A DNA stretch of 64,000 bases from Pseudomonas cavernae (GTDB lineage: Bacteria > Pseudomonadota > Gammaproteobacteria > Pseudomonadales > Pseudomonadaceae). Shown here in pieces: positions 17,249 to 26,267 of the stretch; the first letter of the stretch is position 1; every line of letters starts with the position of its first letter. The position numbers and the translations under genes were made by a program. Location: the NCBI RefSeq assembly GCF_003595175.1, contig NZ_CP032419.1:3410001-3474000 (forward strand). Direction: 5' to 3'. The notes beneath the pieces are model-generated. The model saw only the letters and a program-made list of their open reading frames with translations, had not been told where the DNA came from and ran no database searches.

Positions 17249-18304
17249 TCAAAGCCCGGCCTTGGCCGCGGCCTCCTTCCTCGCCGCCAGCGCATCGTTG
17301 GCTTGCACCCTGAACAGATCCGCGCTGGTGAACAGCCGTTCACGCAGGCGCTGGGTTTCTGCCTGCACGTCGCTATCGCTCATGCCGCTGCCAAGCAACG
17401 AGGCCAGTCCCTGGCGATACGCCTCGTAGCGCTGGCGCCAGGCTTGCTCAGTCTGCAGCTCAGCGAGCAGCCGCTCGACCGTGACGGCATCGTGGGTTTG
17501 GCTGAGCGTGCTGCGCATCTGCGCTTCGCTGGCGCCCTCGCGCAGCAGTTGTTCGCTTTCCTCCTGCTCGGCCAATGCCTGGGCCTGGCGGTCCGCACTG
17601 GCCCGCTCGGCGGCCGGCAGCCGCGCCCGCAAGGCCGCCTCCGCCTCGGTCCGGGCGCTGGCGGACAGATCGCTGCGTTGCGCCAGCGCCAGGCTGTCCA
17701 GGGTATAGCGGGACAGCGCCTCTTCCCGACCGAAGAACGCCGCCACGGCAGCCGGGGTCATATGCTCGCGACGCAGCGTGGCCCAGCGCTCGGCGTCGTC
17801 GCGGATGGCCTGCAACTGGGCTTCTGGATCGCTGTCAGGCTGCGGCAGCGGCGGCGGCAACTCCAGGCTGGCGCGCTTGAAGTCGAGATAATCGCCGAGC
17901 AGACGCGACATCTGCCCCAGCGCCGGCTCCTGCAGGCGTCCGTTGGCATCGGTAATCAGCCGCGCGACCGCCTGGTCCAGGCCAACCTCATCGGCGCTAC
18001 CGAGGAAGCGGTCGAAGTAGTCGCGCAGCTCCAGATCCACCCGCAGGTTGCCGGCGGCATCGGTCTTCAGGACGCCAGTCTGCGCACGCGGCCTGCTGAC
18101 CACCGGGCCCGAACTCTGCGGCCCAACGGCGGCCGCCGCCACAGCCACGGGATATGCTGGCTGGCTGGTGCTCACCGCGACGCCCGGGGCTGGCGCAGCC
18201 AGCGGCACAGGCGCGGCGCTCGGCCACGACAGGTACAGGGTCAGGCCCATGGCAGTAGACGCCAGAGCCAAGGCGCCGCCCAGCAACCCTAAGTGTCGAG
18301 ACAT
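17249..18304 (-). CDS. lifO: Lipase-specific foldase (lipase secretion chaperone)
   Basis: This 351-residue steric chaperone is anchored in the inner membrane by residues 4-26. A proline- and alanine-rich linker follows (about 30-70), then the helical foldase domain. The key motif appears as RDYFDRFLG, against the consensus RxxFDY(F/C)L(S/T); the Tyr is replaced by Arg and the last position by Gly, which is unusual. The rest is rich in Gln, Glu and Arg, as in LipB/LifO/LimA. The start at 18304 has GGAGGGGG upstream. Normally the lipase gene lies directly upstream, but here a TIR element occupies that place and no lipase is present in the window. Confidence 0.85.
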   Translation of the reverse strand: MSRHLGLLGGALALASTAMGLTLYLSWPSAAPVPLAAPAPGVAVSTSQPAYPVAVAAAAVGPQSSGPVVSRPRAQTGVLKTDAAGNLRVDLELRDYFDRFLGSADEVGLDQAVARLITDANGRLQEPALGQMSRLLGDYLDFKRASLELPPPLPQPDSDPEAQLQAIRDDAERWATLRREHMTPAAVAAFFGREEALSRYTLDSLALAQRSDLSASARTEAEAALRARLPAAERASADRQAQALAEQEESEQLLREGASEAQMRSTLSQTHDAVTVERLLAELQTEQAWRQRYEAYRQGLASLLGSGMSDSDVQAETQRLRERLFTSADLFRVQANDALAARKEAAAKAGL

Positions 18305-18374
18305 ATCCCCCTCCTCGCCCCTCGCCATGCAACCACCCGCAGGCATCCGGACGCCCAGTGGAGGCATGCCCTTA

Positions 18375-18514
18375 GAGCCTGTTTACGATCTCGCGAGCTA
18401 GAGTCAAACAAGGCGAAAACGGCTGAGGAAGCGGAGTTTACGCGTTGTAAATGAGCATTCCGAAGCCGTTTTCAACGCAGTTTGACCGACGCACAGCAGA
18501 TCGTAGACAGGCTC
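18375..18514. mobile_element. Non-coding terminal-inverted-repeat element, best preserved copy
   Basis: The left end GAGCCTGTTTACGATCT (18375-18391) matches the reverse complement of 18498-18514 at 16 of 17 positions. Inner inverted segments AAAACGGCT and AGCCGTTTT add to the symmetry. The core GGAGTTTACGCGTTGTAAAT is shared with the element at 8019. It is 140 bp long with no coding capacity and lies upstream of the foldase gene. Confidence 0.7.
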
Positions 18515-18633
18515 TTAGCGGGCATACCGGCCGCCGAGACTGCCATAGCGACAACCCGGCCACTAACCCCGAACGGGTGATTGTCAGTACGGATACGGAT
18601 GATTGCCACTCACCTGGCGGGGTGAACCAAGGC

Positions 18634-19185
18634 TCAGGGTTTGGAGGCGATCGCCTGCTCCAGGGCCGCGCGCAGGCTGTCGCTGTCCGGTTTGGTCAGG
18701 CTGGAGAAGCTGGCCACCACCTTGCCCTGGCGATCGACCACATATTTGTAGAAGTTCCAGCGTGGCGCGCTGCTCTGCTCGGCCAGGTCCTTGAAAAGCG
18801 GAATGGCCTCGTCGCCGGTGACCTTCTGCGGCTCGGTCATGGTGAAGGTCACGCCGTAATTGACGTAGCAGATCTTGGCCGTCTCGCTGCTGTCGGCGGC
18901 TTCCTGCTTGAAGTCGTTGGAGGGCACGCCGAGCACTTCCAGGCCCTGGGCTCGATAGCGCTTGTACAGCGCCTCCAGGCCCTTGAACTGCGGGGCGAAA
19001 CCGCAATGGCTGGCGGTATTGACGATCAGCAGTGGCTTGCCGGCGAAGCGCTCGCACAGGTCGATGCTTTCCTTGGCGCGCAGTTTCGGCAGTTCACCCT
19101 GCAACAGCGCCGGGCAGTCGGTGGCGAGTGCCGGGCCGGCCAACGCGGCGAGCAGCAGCGCGGCGAATAACAGACGTCCGTTCAT
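18634..19185 (-). CDS. Exported glutathione-peroxidase-family protein
   Basis: This 183-residue thiol peroxidase of the GPx family reduces peroxides using a cysteine instead of selenocysteine. An N-terminal signal peptide (residues 1-21, ending AGPALA) indicates periplasmic location. The catalytic Cys lies in NTASHCGFA near residue 63, and the conserved WNFYKYVVD, including the active-site Trp and Asn, lies near 142. The usual Gln of FPCNQFG appears as PSNDFKQEA here, a variant seen in Cys-type periplasmic homologues. The upstream open frame without signal character was rejected as start. Confidence 0.9.
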   Translation of the reverse strand: MNGRLLFAALLLAALAGPALATDCPALLQGELPKLRAKESIDLCERFAGKPLLIVNTASHCGFAPQFKGLEALYKRYRAQGLEVLGVPSNDFKQEAADSSETAKICYVNYGVTFTMTEPQKVTGDEAIPLFKDLAEQSSAPRWNFYKYVVDRQGKVVASFSSLTKPDSDSLRAALEQAIASKP

Positions 19186-19271
19186 GGTGTGAATCCTGTC
19201 CTGGTGGCAATGAATCAACGCTACTCCCCCGCACCCATGGCGGCAATCGACCTGGGTTCGCCGCACCTGCC

Positions 19272-19341
19272 TGTAGGAGCGGATTCATCCGCGAACCAGG
19301 CCACTCGGCACTGTCCCCATCGCGAATAAATTCGCTCCTAC
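19272..19341. repeat. Family E palindromic repeat (TGTAGGAGCG type)
   Basis: TGTAGGAGCGGATTCATCCGCG and the reverse-complement arm CGCGAATAAATTCGCTCCTA bracket about 25 bp. Other copies lie at 29147 and 44879. Confidence 0.8.
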
Positions 19342-19369
19342 GGTCAACGATTCATGCGCGGAGTAGACC

Positions 19370-19492
19370 TTAGCAAGCCCCCATGCCCAACTGCAGCAAG
19401 GCCAAGCCGCCCTGCTGCCAGCCCCACCAGATCAAGGTCAGGAGCGCCACGCCGAGCGCCAGCGCCAGCAGCCCGCCGCTTGGGCTGCTCAT
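19370..19492 (-). CDS. Tiny single-span membrane protein coupled to the MFS gene
   Basis: This is a 40-residue reading frame. It begins MSSPSGGLLALALG and continues with a hydrophobic stretch holding VALLTLIWWGW, which predicts one transmembrane helix of about 20 residues followed by QQGG and a short hydrophobic tail ending in Cys. Its ATG (19492-19490) overlaps the stop of the MFS transporter (ATGA), so translation would be coupled. Codon use is GC-rich like the neighbours. It could be a transporter subunit or modulator, but no homologue is recognised. Confidence 0.6.
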   Translation of the reverse strand: MSSPSGGLLALALGVALLTLIWWGWQQGGLALLQLGMGAC

Positions 19493-20697
19493 GCCGCGCC
19501 CCCTGCCGTCTGCAGGCGCGCTACCGGCTGCTCGCGTACCGGCCAGTTGAGGGCGGCGGCCAGCAGGCTGAGGAGGATGGAGATCTGCCAGACCAGCTCG
19601 TAACTGCCGGTGTGGTCATACAGATAACCGCCCAGCCAGCCGCCGAGGAAGGCGCCCAGTTGATGGAAGAGGAAGACGATACCGCCGAGCATCGACAGGT
19701 TGCGCACGCCGAACAGGGTCGCCACCGTACCGTTGGTCAAAGGCACCGTGGACAACCACAGCAGGCCCATGGCGATGCCGAAGGCATAGGCGCTCCAGAC
19801 GCTCAGCGGCAGGCTGATGAAGGCCAGGATCACCACCGCGCGGATCAGGTACAGCGCGGTCAGCAGGCGCGGTTTTGACATCCGCCCGCCCAGCCAGCCG
19901 GCGATGTAGGTGCCGAAGATGTTGAACAGCCCGACCAGCGCCAGCACCGTGGTCCCGCTCTGCGCCGGCAAATGCTGATCGACCAGATAGGCCGGCAGAT
20001 GCACGCCGATGAACACCACCTGGAAACCGCAGACGAAGAAGCCCAGCGCCAGCAGCCAGAACCCGGAGTGCCCCGCCGCCTCGTGCAGCGCCTCGCGCAG
20101 CGTCTGCTCATGGCCCTGCACCGGCAGTGGGCGATCCCTGAGCATGCCGGCCAGCGGCACGATCAGCGCCACCAGCAGCCCCAGCGCCAGCAGCGCCGCA
20201 GACCAGCCGAGCCAACTAATCAGCCCGAGGGTGCCGGGCAGCATGGCGAACTGGCCGAACGAGCCGGCCGCCGCGGCGATGCCCATGCCCAGGCTGCGCT
20301 GGTCGATGGGCAGGGCACGCCCGACCACGCCGAGCAGCACCGAGAACGAGGTGCCGGACAGGCCGATGCCGATCAACAGCCCGGCGCTCAGCGACAGCGA
20401 CCAGGGCGAGTCGGCCAGGCCCATCAGCATCAGACCCAGGGCGTAGAGAATGCCGCCGACGACCACCGTTTTCGTCGCCCCGAAGCGATCCGCCAGCGCC
20501 CCGGCAAAGGGTTGCGCCAGCCCCCAGATCAGGTTCTGCAAGGCGATGGCGAAGGCGAACACCTCGCGCCCCCAGCCGAAATCCGCGCTCATCGGCGCCA
20601 GGAACAGGCCGAAGCCATGACGGATCCCCAGCGACAAGGCGAGGATCAGGGCGGCGCCGAGCAGAACCCAGCCGGTGGTGCGCCATGGGGAAGTCAT
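19489..20697 (-). CDS. Major facilitator superfamily transporter
   Basis: This 402-residue MFS permease has twelve predicted membrane spans. The N-terminal half shows GLAQPFAGALADRFGATKTVVVGG, the typical loop 2-3 signature (GxLaDRfG). The overall pattern, including SFGQFAMLPGT and NIFGTYIAGWLGGRM, resembles the monocarboxylate/oxalate-formate type of MFS. The substrate is unknown. The start at 20697 gives MTSPWRTTGW. It follows cobS on the same strand with a 137-bp gap, so it may or may not belong to the cob transcript. A 40-residue membrane protein is coupled to its end. Confidence 0.88.
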   Translation of the reverse strand: MTSPWRTTGWVLLGAALILALSLGIRHGFGLFLAPMSADFGWGREVFAFAIALQNLIWGLAQPFAGALADRFGATKTVVVGGILYALGLMLMGLADSPWSLSLSAGLLIGIGLSGTSFSVLLGVVGRALPIDQRSLGMGIAAAAGSFGQFAMLPGTLGLISWLGWSAALLALGLLVALIVPLAGMLRDRPLPVQGHEQTLREALHEAAGHSGFWLLALGFFVCGFQVVFIGVHLPAYLVDQHLPAQSGTTVLALVGLFNIFGTYIAGWLGGRMSKPRLLTALYLIRAVVILAFISLPLSVWSAYAFGIAMGLLWLSTVPLTNGTVATLFGVRNLSMLGGIVFLFHQLGAFLGGWLGGYLYDHTGSYELVWQISILLSLLAAALNWPVREQPVARLQTAGGAA

Positions 20698-20834
20698 GTT
20701 CTGTCCTTTGCTCACAGGGGGAATCGGCTGGCTCGTGGCTGGCCAGCGCACCTAGCGACAGCTTATATCCCTGCAGCCAGACCGCCATCAATCACAGTTG
20801 CCGACGGATCGGCCGACACAGTTGGCGCCGCCCT

Positions 20835-21572
20835 TCAGGTCAGTGCCAGCACCAGCAGCACCGCGCACTCGCTGAGCTCCACCAGCGCCCCGGCGGTATC
20901 GCCGGTGGTGCCGCCCAGGCGTAGCAACAACGCGCGACGCAACCAGGCAAATAGCGCCAGGCCGCCGGCCAGCGCCAGCCCACCGGCCCAGCCGCACAGC
21001 AGCATGGCCAGCGTATGCGCGCCCAGCAGCCAGGGCAGTGCACGGCGCGGCAGATGCTCGGCCAGCGCCTGGCCCAAGCCGCCGGCGCGCACATAGGGCG
21101 TGGTGAGAAACAGCAGCGGCAGCAGCGCCCGCGCCAGCCAGGGCGCCAGCAGCAGCGCCAGCCACTGGCCGCGTTCGAGCAGAGCGACCAGGACGGCGAA
21201 CTTGAGCAACAGCAGCAAGACCAGGACGACCACGGCGATCGGCCCGCTGCGCGGGTCCTGCATGATCGCCAGGGTGCGCTCGCGGTCGCCGAGGCCGCCG
21301 ACCCAGCCATCGGCCGTATCGGCCAGGCCGTCGAGGTGCAGGGCACCGCTCAGCAGCACCCAGGCGCTCAGCAACAGCGCGGCCTGGAGCAGCAACGGCG
21401 TGCCGGCGAGCAGCAGGTGCAGGCCGCACAGCGCCCCGCCGAGCAGCAGACCGACGAGCGGATACCACAGCAGCGAGCGGCCCAGTTGCTGCGGCTCCGG
21501 CATGCCGGGCAGGCGCACCGGTAGACGGGTGAGGAACTGCACGGCGATCAGCGCCGGAATCAGCCAGCCCAT
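20835..21572 (-). CDS. cobS: Adenosylcobinamide-GDP ribazoletransferase (cobalamin synthase)
   Basis: CobS joins adenosylcobinamide-GDP and alpha-ribazole (or its 5'-phosphate) to make adenosylcobalamin or its phosphate, at the inner membrane. The 245-residue length and multiple hydrophobic spans fit the family. The signature LHLDGLADTADGWVGG (about 78-93) with acidic metal ligands and DPRSGPIAV is present. Its ATG overlaps the cobC stop by one base (TGATG). It is called cobV in the P. denitrificans naming. Confidence 0.95.
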   Translation of the reverse strand: MGWLIPALIAVQFLTRLPVRLPGMPEPQQLGRSLLWYPLVGLLLGGALCGLHLLLAGTPLLLQAALLLSAWVLLSGALHLDGLADTADGWVGGLGDRERTLAIMQDPRSGPIAVVVLVLLLLLKFAVLVALLERGQWLALLLAPWLARALLPLLFLTTPYVRAGGLGQALAEHLPRRALPWLLGAHTLAMLLCGWAGGLALAGGLALFAWLRRALLLRLGGTTGDTAGALVELSECAVLLVLALT

Positions 21573-22141
21573 CAGACAGGCGTCTGCGCGGGAACGGCAG
21601 GCGTCAACGCGATCAACTCGCCATGGCCGACCGTCACCCTTAGCAGCTGTTCGCGCGGCAAGCCGCGGGCGCGCGCCAGCAGCAGGCGGATCACCCCGCC
21701 GTGGCTGACCAGCAGCACACGGCGGCCGGCGAATTGCGCGGCCAGGCGCTCGATGGCGGCGAACACCCGTGCGGCGAACTGCACCATGGGCTCGCCCTGC
21801 GGCGGCGTGCAGGCATAGGGCTCGGCCCAGAAACGGCCCAGCGCGTCGGCCTGATCCTCCATCAGACTGGCGGCGCTGCGGCCCTCCCAGGCGCCGAAAT
21901 GCAGTTCGCGCAGATCGGCCTCCAGCAGCAGCGGCACGCCGTGCTGCTGCGCCAGCTCAGTGGCGAAGGCGGCGCAGCGCTGCAGCGGCGAGCTGACGAT
22001 GGCATCCCAGGGTCCGGCATTGGCCACCGCCGTGCGCATCTGCGCCCAGCCGCTGGCGGTCAGCAGGTCGTCGAGGCTGCCGCGAAATACGCTGCCCAGC
22101 TCGGTCTCGCCATGGCGCAGTAGATCGAATTGAGCGGTCAT
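21572..22141 (-). CDS. cobC: Alpha-ribazole phosphatase (histidine phosphatase superfamily)
   Basis: This 189-residue phosphatase removes phosphate from alpha-ribazole-5'-phosphate, or from cobalamin-5'-phosphate, in the nucleotide-loop branch. The RHG catalytic motif is at LLRHGETE (about 7-14), and the second catalytic His lies in [12 protein letters not shown] (about 145). The middle contains ELHFGAWEG, as in phosphoglycerate-mutase-like phosphatases. Its ATG overlaps the cobT stop (ATGA), and its stop overlaps cobS. The longer upstream open frame is an out-of-frame shadow of cobT. Confidence 0.93.
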   Translation of the reverse strand: MTAQFDLLRHGETELGSVFRGSLDDLLTASGWAQMRTAVANAGPWDAIVSSPLQRCAAFATELAQQHGVPLLLEADLRELHFGAWEGRSAASLMEDQADALGRFWAEPYACTPPQGEPMVQFAARVFAAIERLAAQFAGRRVLLVSHGGVIRLLLARARGLPREQLLRVTVGHGELIALTPAVPAQTPV

Positions 22142-23187
22142 TGGCCGCGATCGGCCACCGCCGCCTCGGCGAAGGTGGCCATCTCGTTGTGCAGGCTGCA
22201 AGCCAGTTGCAGCAGCGGCACCGCCAGCGCCGCGCCGCTGCCCTCGCCGAGGCGCAGGCCGAGTTCGAGCAGCGGCTCGGCTTCCAGCGCCGTCAGCAGC
22301 AGGCGGTGACCGGGCTCGGCGCCGCGGTGGGCGAACAGCAGCCAGGCGCGGCAGGCGGGGTTGAGGCGCACCGCGCACAGCGCCGCCACCGTGCAGATGA
22401 AGCCATCCACCAGCGCCAGCACCCCCTGCTGCGCGCAGGCCAAATAGGCGCCGGCCAGCGCGGCGATCTCGAAGCCGCCCAGGCAGCGCAGAGTCGCCAA
22501 CGGGTCGCCGAGCTGTTCGGCGTGCAACGCCAGTGCCCGCTCGATCACCGCCGCCTTGTGCTGCACGCCGGCCGCATCCAGGCCGGTGCCCGGGCCGACC
22601 AGCGCGCGCGCCGGGCAGTTCAGCAAGGCGCAGGCCAGGGCGCTGGCGGCGCTGGTGTTGCCGATGCCCATCTCGCCGCCGATAAACAGTTCGGCACCGG
22701 CCTCACAGGCCCGGCTGACGCTGGCGCGACCGGCGGCCAGGGCTGCCTGCAGCTGCGCCGCGCTCAGCGCCGGCTCGCGGGCGAAATTGGCGGTGCCGGC
22801 GCCGAGGCGCAGATGGCGCACGCCGGGCAGCGCGAGTCCTGGGTCGGCGCTACCCAGGTCGATCACCTCCAGCGTGGCGCCGAGCCGGCGCGCCAGCACA
22901 CTGATCGCCGCGCCGCCGCCGACGAAGTTGCGCAGCATCTGCCCGGTCACCGCCTGCGGATAGGCCGACACGCCCTCCTCGACCACCCCGTGGTCGCCGG
23001 CGAATACCGCGATCCACAGGCGTTCGACCTGCGGGCGCTCGCGGCCCTGCATGGCCGCCAGTTCGACCGCTACCCGCTCCAGTTGGCCTAGCGCACCGGC
23101 CGGCTTGGTCAGCTGCCGCTGGCGCGCCAGCGCGCGCTCCCGCACCGCGCCATCCAACGGGCGAACCGCTTGCTGCCACCAGCTCAT
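22138..23187 (-). CDS. cobT: Nicotinate-nucleotide-dimethylbenzimidazole phosphoribosyltransferase
   Basis: CobT activates 5,6-dimethylbenzimidazole by transferring phosphoribose from nicotinate mononucleotide to make alpha-ribazole phosphate. The 349-residue length is normal. Recognisable segments are [11 protein letters not shown] near the start, [39 protein letters not shown] and [13 protein letters not shown]; the catalytic Glu lies in the C-terminal region. Its ATG overlaps the cobU stop and its stop overlaps cobC, so all three are translationally coupled. It receives its base from BluB encoded in the same locus. Confidence 0.95.
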   Translation of the reverse strand: MSWWQQAVRPLDGAVRERALARQRQLTKPAGALGQLERVAVELAAMQGRERPQVERLWIAVFAGDHGVVEEGVSAYPQAVTGQMLRNFVGGGAAISVLARRLGATLEVIDLGSADPGLALPGVRHLRLGAGTANFAREPALSAAQLQAALAAGRASVSRACEAGAELFIGGEMGIGNTSAASALACALLNCPARALVGPGTGLDAAGVQHKAAVIERALALHAEQLGDPLATLRCLGGFEIAALAGAYLACAQQGVLALVDGFICTVAALCAVRLNPACRAWLLFAHRGAEPGHRLLLTALEAEPLLELGLRLGEGSGAALAVPLLQLACSLHNEMATFAEAAVADRGQ

Positions 23188-23705
23188 AACGCCTCGCCCT
23201 TGAGCAGCAGCGGCAGGCCGGCGACGGTGAACAGCACCCGCTGGCAACGCTCGGCCAGGGCCTGGTGCAGCCAGCCGGCCGCGTCGACATAGCGGCGGCT
23301 CAACTCGCCGAGCGGCACCACGCCGAGGCCGGTCTCGTTGCTGACCAGAATGATCCGCCCCGGCAGTGCGCCGAGGGTTTCCAGCAGGGCCTCGCGCTCG
23401 GCCTGCAGGCGCGCTTCGTCTTCCAACATCAGCAGATTGGTCAGCCACAGGGTCAGGCAGTCGACCAGCAGGCACTTGTCTGCTGCCGCCTGCTCGCGCA
23501 GTACGCGGGCCAGTTCGACCGGCTCCTCGATCAGCCCCCAAATGGCCGGGCGGCGTGCGCGGTGCTGCTGGATACGCACGCTCATCTCGCCATCCAGCGC
23601 CTGGCTGGTGGCGATGTAGGTGACCGTCAGGCCGGACTCGCCGGCCAGCTTCTCCGCCAGTCGGCTCTTGCCGGAACGGGCGCCGCCGAGGATCAGTTCA
23701 CGCAT
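23184..23705 (-). CDS. cobU: Adenosylcobinamide kinase / adenosylcobinamide-phosphate guanylyltransferase
   Basis: This bifunctional 173-residue enzyme phosphorylates adenosylcobinamide and then transfers GMP from GTP to give adenosylcobinamide-GDP. The P-loop [12 protein letters not shown] is at residues 7-18; the guanylylated-His region is HRARRP near 48; and [11 protein letters not shown] near 121 is the second family signature. It is called cobP in P. denitrificans. It starts the tightly overlapping cobU-cobT-cobC-cobS run, and is separated from cobQ by a repeat-filled 106-bp gap. Confidence 0.95.
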   Translation of the reverse strand: MRELILGGARSGKSRLAEKLAGESGLTVTYIATSQALDGEMSVRIQQHRARRPAIWGLIEEPVELARVLREQAAADKCLLVDCLTLWLTNLLMLEDEARLQAEREALLETLGALPGRIILVSNETGLGVVPLGELSRRYVDAAGWLHQALAERCQRVLFTVAGLPLLLKGEAL

Positions 23706-23734
23706 CTTTCATCTCGTTCCATATTCGTGCATTC

Positions 23735-23815
23735 GTAGGCTGGATCGCGCTTTATCGATCCACCAGCCGGGGTCACCCACTGCAAGGTGGATGTAAAAAG
23801 CGCCATCCAACCTAC
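23735..23815. repeat. Family C palindromic repeat in the cob operon
   Basis: GTAGGCTGGATCGCGC faces GCGCCATCCAACCTAC across about 50 bp that also contain GATCCACCAGCC. It occupies the whole gap between cobQ and cobU, so the operon mRNA would carry a hairpin here. Confidence 0.75.
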
Positions 23816-25287
23816 GTCAGGCCGCACAACTGCTTGAGCCTCTGGGTATCCAGATGCGCCTCCACCAGATCGGCCAGGCGCTCGATATCGCGCTCGCGCA
23901 GGGCGTGGTAATCCACCGTCTGCACCTCGCGCAAACCGGCCCAGCGCAGCAGCGCGGCGCAGGCCGGCGGCGACTCGAATAGGCCGTGCAGGTAGGTGGC
24001 GACGATCTGTCCGTCCGCGCTGATGGCGCCGTCCTGACGGCCATCGGCCAATTGCACAGCTGGACGCTCTAACGCCGCCCCACTGCTGACCCCGGCGTGG
24101 ATCTCATAGCCGCTGACCGGCGCCTGTTCCAGGCACAGTTGACCGGCGACGTTGCGCAACTGCTTCTGCGCCTCCAGCACGGTCTCCAGCTCCAGCAGGC
24201 CGAGGCCGGGGCTGGAACCGGCGGCGCCTTCCAGGCCCAGCGGGTCGTGCAGTTGGCGGCCGAGCATCTGCAACCCGCCGCAGATACCCAGCAGCTTGCC
24301 GCCATAACGCAGATGGCGCTGGATCGCCGCCTCCCAACCCTGCGCACGCAGAAAGGCCAGGTCGGCGCGCACGCTCTTCGAGCCGGGCAGGATGATCAGG
24401 TCGGCCGGCGGCAGCGGCTGGCCGGGACCGACGAACTGCAGATCGACCTGCGGGTGCAGGCGCAGCGGGTCGAAGTCGGTGTGGTTGCTGATGCGCGGCA
24501 GTACCGGCACCAGCACCTTGAGCAACCGCTCGGCCTTGGCGCTCTGGCGCTGGTCGATAGCGTCCTCGGCTTCCAGGTGGAAATCCATCAGGTACGGCAA
24601 CACGCCGAGCACCGGCTTGCCGGTGCGCGCCTCCAGCCAGTCGAGGCCCGGTTGCAGGAGGGCAAGGTCGCCGCGAAAGCGGTTGATGACGAAGCCCTTG
24701 ACCCGTGCCTGCTCGCTGGCCGAGAGCAGTTCCAGGGTGCCGACCAGATGGGCGAACACGCCGCCGCGGTCGATGTCGGCGATCAGAATCACCGGGCAAT
24801 CCACCGCCTCGGCGAAGCCCATGTTGGCGATATCCCCCGCCCGCAAGTTGATCTCCGCCGGCGAGCCCGCGCCCTCGACCATCACCACCCGATAGGCGCT
24901 GTCGAGGCGCCGATGCGAGGCCAGCACCGCCTGCATCGCCACTTGCTTGTAGTCGTGGTAGGCCGCCGCCTCCATGCTGCTGATGGCGCGGCCGTGGATG
25001 ATCACCTGGGCGCCGGTGTCGCTGTTGGGCTTGAGCAGCACCGGGTTCATGTCGCTGTGCGGCGCCAGCCCGGCGGCCTGGGCCTGCACCGCCTGGGCGC
25101 GGCCGATCTCGCCGCCGTCGGCGGTCACCGCGGAATTCAGCGCCATGTTCTGCGGCTTGAACGGCGCCACCTTGACGCCCTGGCGCTTGAGCCAGCGGCA
25201 CAGGGCCACCACCAGGGTGCTCTTGCCGGCGTCGGAGGTGGTGCCCTGCACCATTAAAGTCGTGCCCTGTACCATTAATGAGGTCAT
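23812..25287 (-). CDS. cobQ: Cobyric acid synthase (glutamine-hydrolysing)
   Basis: CobQ amidates adenosylcobyrinate a,c-diamide at four side chains, using ATP and glutamine, to give adenosylcobyric acid. The N-terminal dethiobiotin-synthetase-like domain has the P-loop [10 protein letters not shown]. The C-terminal class I glutamine amidotransferase domain has the catalytic Cys in [12 protein letters not shown] near residue 341 and the His in YEIHAG/YLHGLF segments. The 491-residue length is normal, but the N-terminus carries a duplicated LMVQGTT heptad, so the ancestral start may be the internal Met at residue 5 or 12. It overlaps cobD by 4 bp. Confidence 0.94.
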   Translation of the reverse strand: MTSLMVQGTTLMVQGTTSDAGKSTLVVALCRWLKRQGVKVAPFKPQNMALNSAVTADGGEIGRAQAVQAQAAGLAPHSDMNPVLLKPNSDTGAQVIIHGRAISSMEAAAYHDYKQVAMQAVLASHRRLDSAYRVVMVEGAGSPAEINLRAGDIANMGFAEAVDCPVILIADIDRGGVFAHLVGTLELLSASEQARVKGFVINRFRGDLALLQPGLDWLEARTGKPVLGVLPYLMDFHLEAEDAIDQRQSAKAERLLKVLVPVLPRISNHTDFDPLRLHPQVDLQFVGPGQPLPPADLIILPGSKSVRADLAFLRAQGWEAAIQRHLRYGGKLLGICGGLQMLGRQLHDPLGLEGAAGSSPGLGLLELETVLEAQKQLRNVAGQLCLEQAPVSGYEIHAGVSSGAALERPAVQLADGRQDGAISADGQIVATYLHGLFESPPACAALLRWAGLREVQTVDYHALRERDIERLADLVEAHLDTQRLKQLCGLT

Positions 25288-26267
25288 TGCGGGAATTCCT
25301 TGAGGGCCTGGTGCAGACGTTGCCAGCCCGGCTCATCCGCCGGCAGGCCGAAGCGCAGGCTGGCGGGCTGGTCGAACAAGCGCGCGAGAATGCCACGGCG
25401 AGCGAGAAATTTATGCAGCTCGGCCGCGCGCGGATCGGCCCGCCACTGGAACAGCGCACAGCCGCCCGTGGGTTGCAGGCCGTTGGCAGCCAGCAGGGAC
25501 GCCAGGCGCTGGCCCGCGTGCCGCAGGCGCTCACGCTGCACGCCCTGCCCTTCGCCATCCTGCAGGAGCGCCATGGCCAGGGCCCGCGCCGGCCCGCTGA
25601 CCGCCCAGGGGCCGAGCAGCTCGTCGAGCTCGGCGAGCAGGGGCTGGGCGGCGAGGACGAAGCCCAGGCGCACACCGGCCAGGCCGAAAAACTTGCCGAA
25701 CGAACGCAACACGATCAGCCCCGGTAGGTGGCTGTGCGGCGCCAGGCTCTGCTCGGGGGTGACATCCATGAAGGCTTCGTCGACCACCAGCCAGCCGCCG
25801 CACGCGGCGAGGCGGGCGTGCCACTCCAGCAGCAGTTCGGGAGCCAGGCGCTGGCCGGTGGGATTGCTTGGGTTGACCACCACTAGCACGTCGAGGCGCT
25901 CGATGGCGCGCCGTGCGCCGGCCTCGCTGATTTCTTCCAGGCGATGTCCTGCGCGGCGCCAGGCCGCCGCGTGTTCGGCATAGCACGGTGAGATGATCCC
26001 CACTCGGCCACGCGGGCGGATGCGCGGCAGCGCCTGGATCGCCGCTTGCGAGCCGGCTACCGGCAGCAGTGCGGGCGCCTGGTAATACTGGCGGGCCGCC
26101 TGTTCCAGGCCATCGTTGGCCTCGGGCAGACGCGCCCAGGCGGCTGGCGGCAACGCCGGGATGGCGAACGGCCAGGGCGCGATGCCGGTGGACAGGTCGA
26201 GCCAGTCCGCCTCGGCGATGCGGTAACGTTGCGCCGCCGCTTTCAGGCGTCCACCGTGCTCAAGCAT
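25284..26267 (-). CDS. cobD: L-threonine-O-3-phosphate decarboxylase
   Basis: This 327-residue PLP-dependent enzyme decarboxylates threonine phosphate to (R)-1-amino-2-propanol phosphate, the linker between the corrin ring and the nucleotide loop. The fold is that of aminotransferase class [15 protein letters not shown] near 133, [11 protein letters not shown] near 158, and [15 protein letters not shown] near 185 with the PLP-binding Lys. The Salmonella name is cobD; P. denitrificans calls it cobC. The start at 26267 ([12 protein letters not shown]) overlaps the cbiB end by 8 bp, and its stop overlaps cobQ. Confidence 0.93.
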   Translation of the reverse strand: MLEHGGRLKAAAQRYRIAEADWLDLSTGIAPWPFAIPALPPAAWARLPEANDGLEQAARQYYQAPALLPVAGSQAAIQALPRIRPRGRVGIISPCYAEHAAAWRRAGHRLEEISEAGARRAIERLDVLVVVNPSNPTGQRLAPELLLEWHARLAACGGWLVVDEAFMDVTPEQSLAPHSHLPGLIVLRSFGKFFGLAGVRLGFVLAAQPLLAELDELLGPWAVSGPARALAMALLQDGEGQGVQRERLRHAGQRLASLLAANGLQPTGGCALFQWRADPRAAELHKFLARRGILARLFDQPASLRFGLPADEPGWQRLHQALKEFPQ

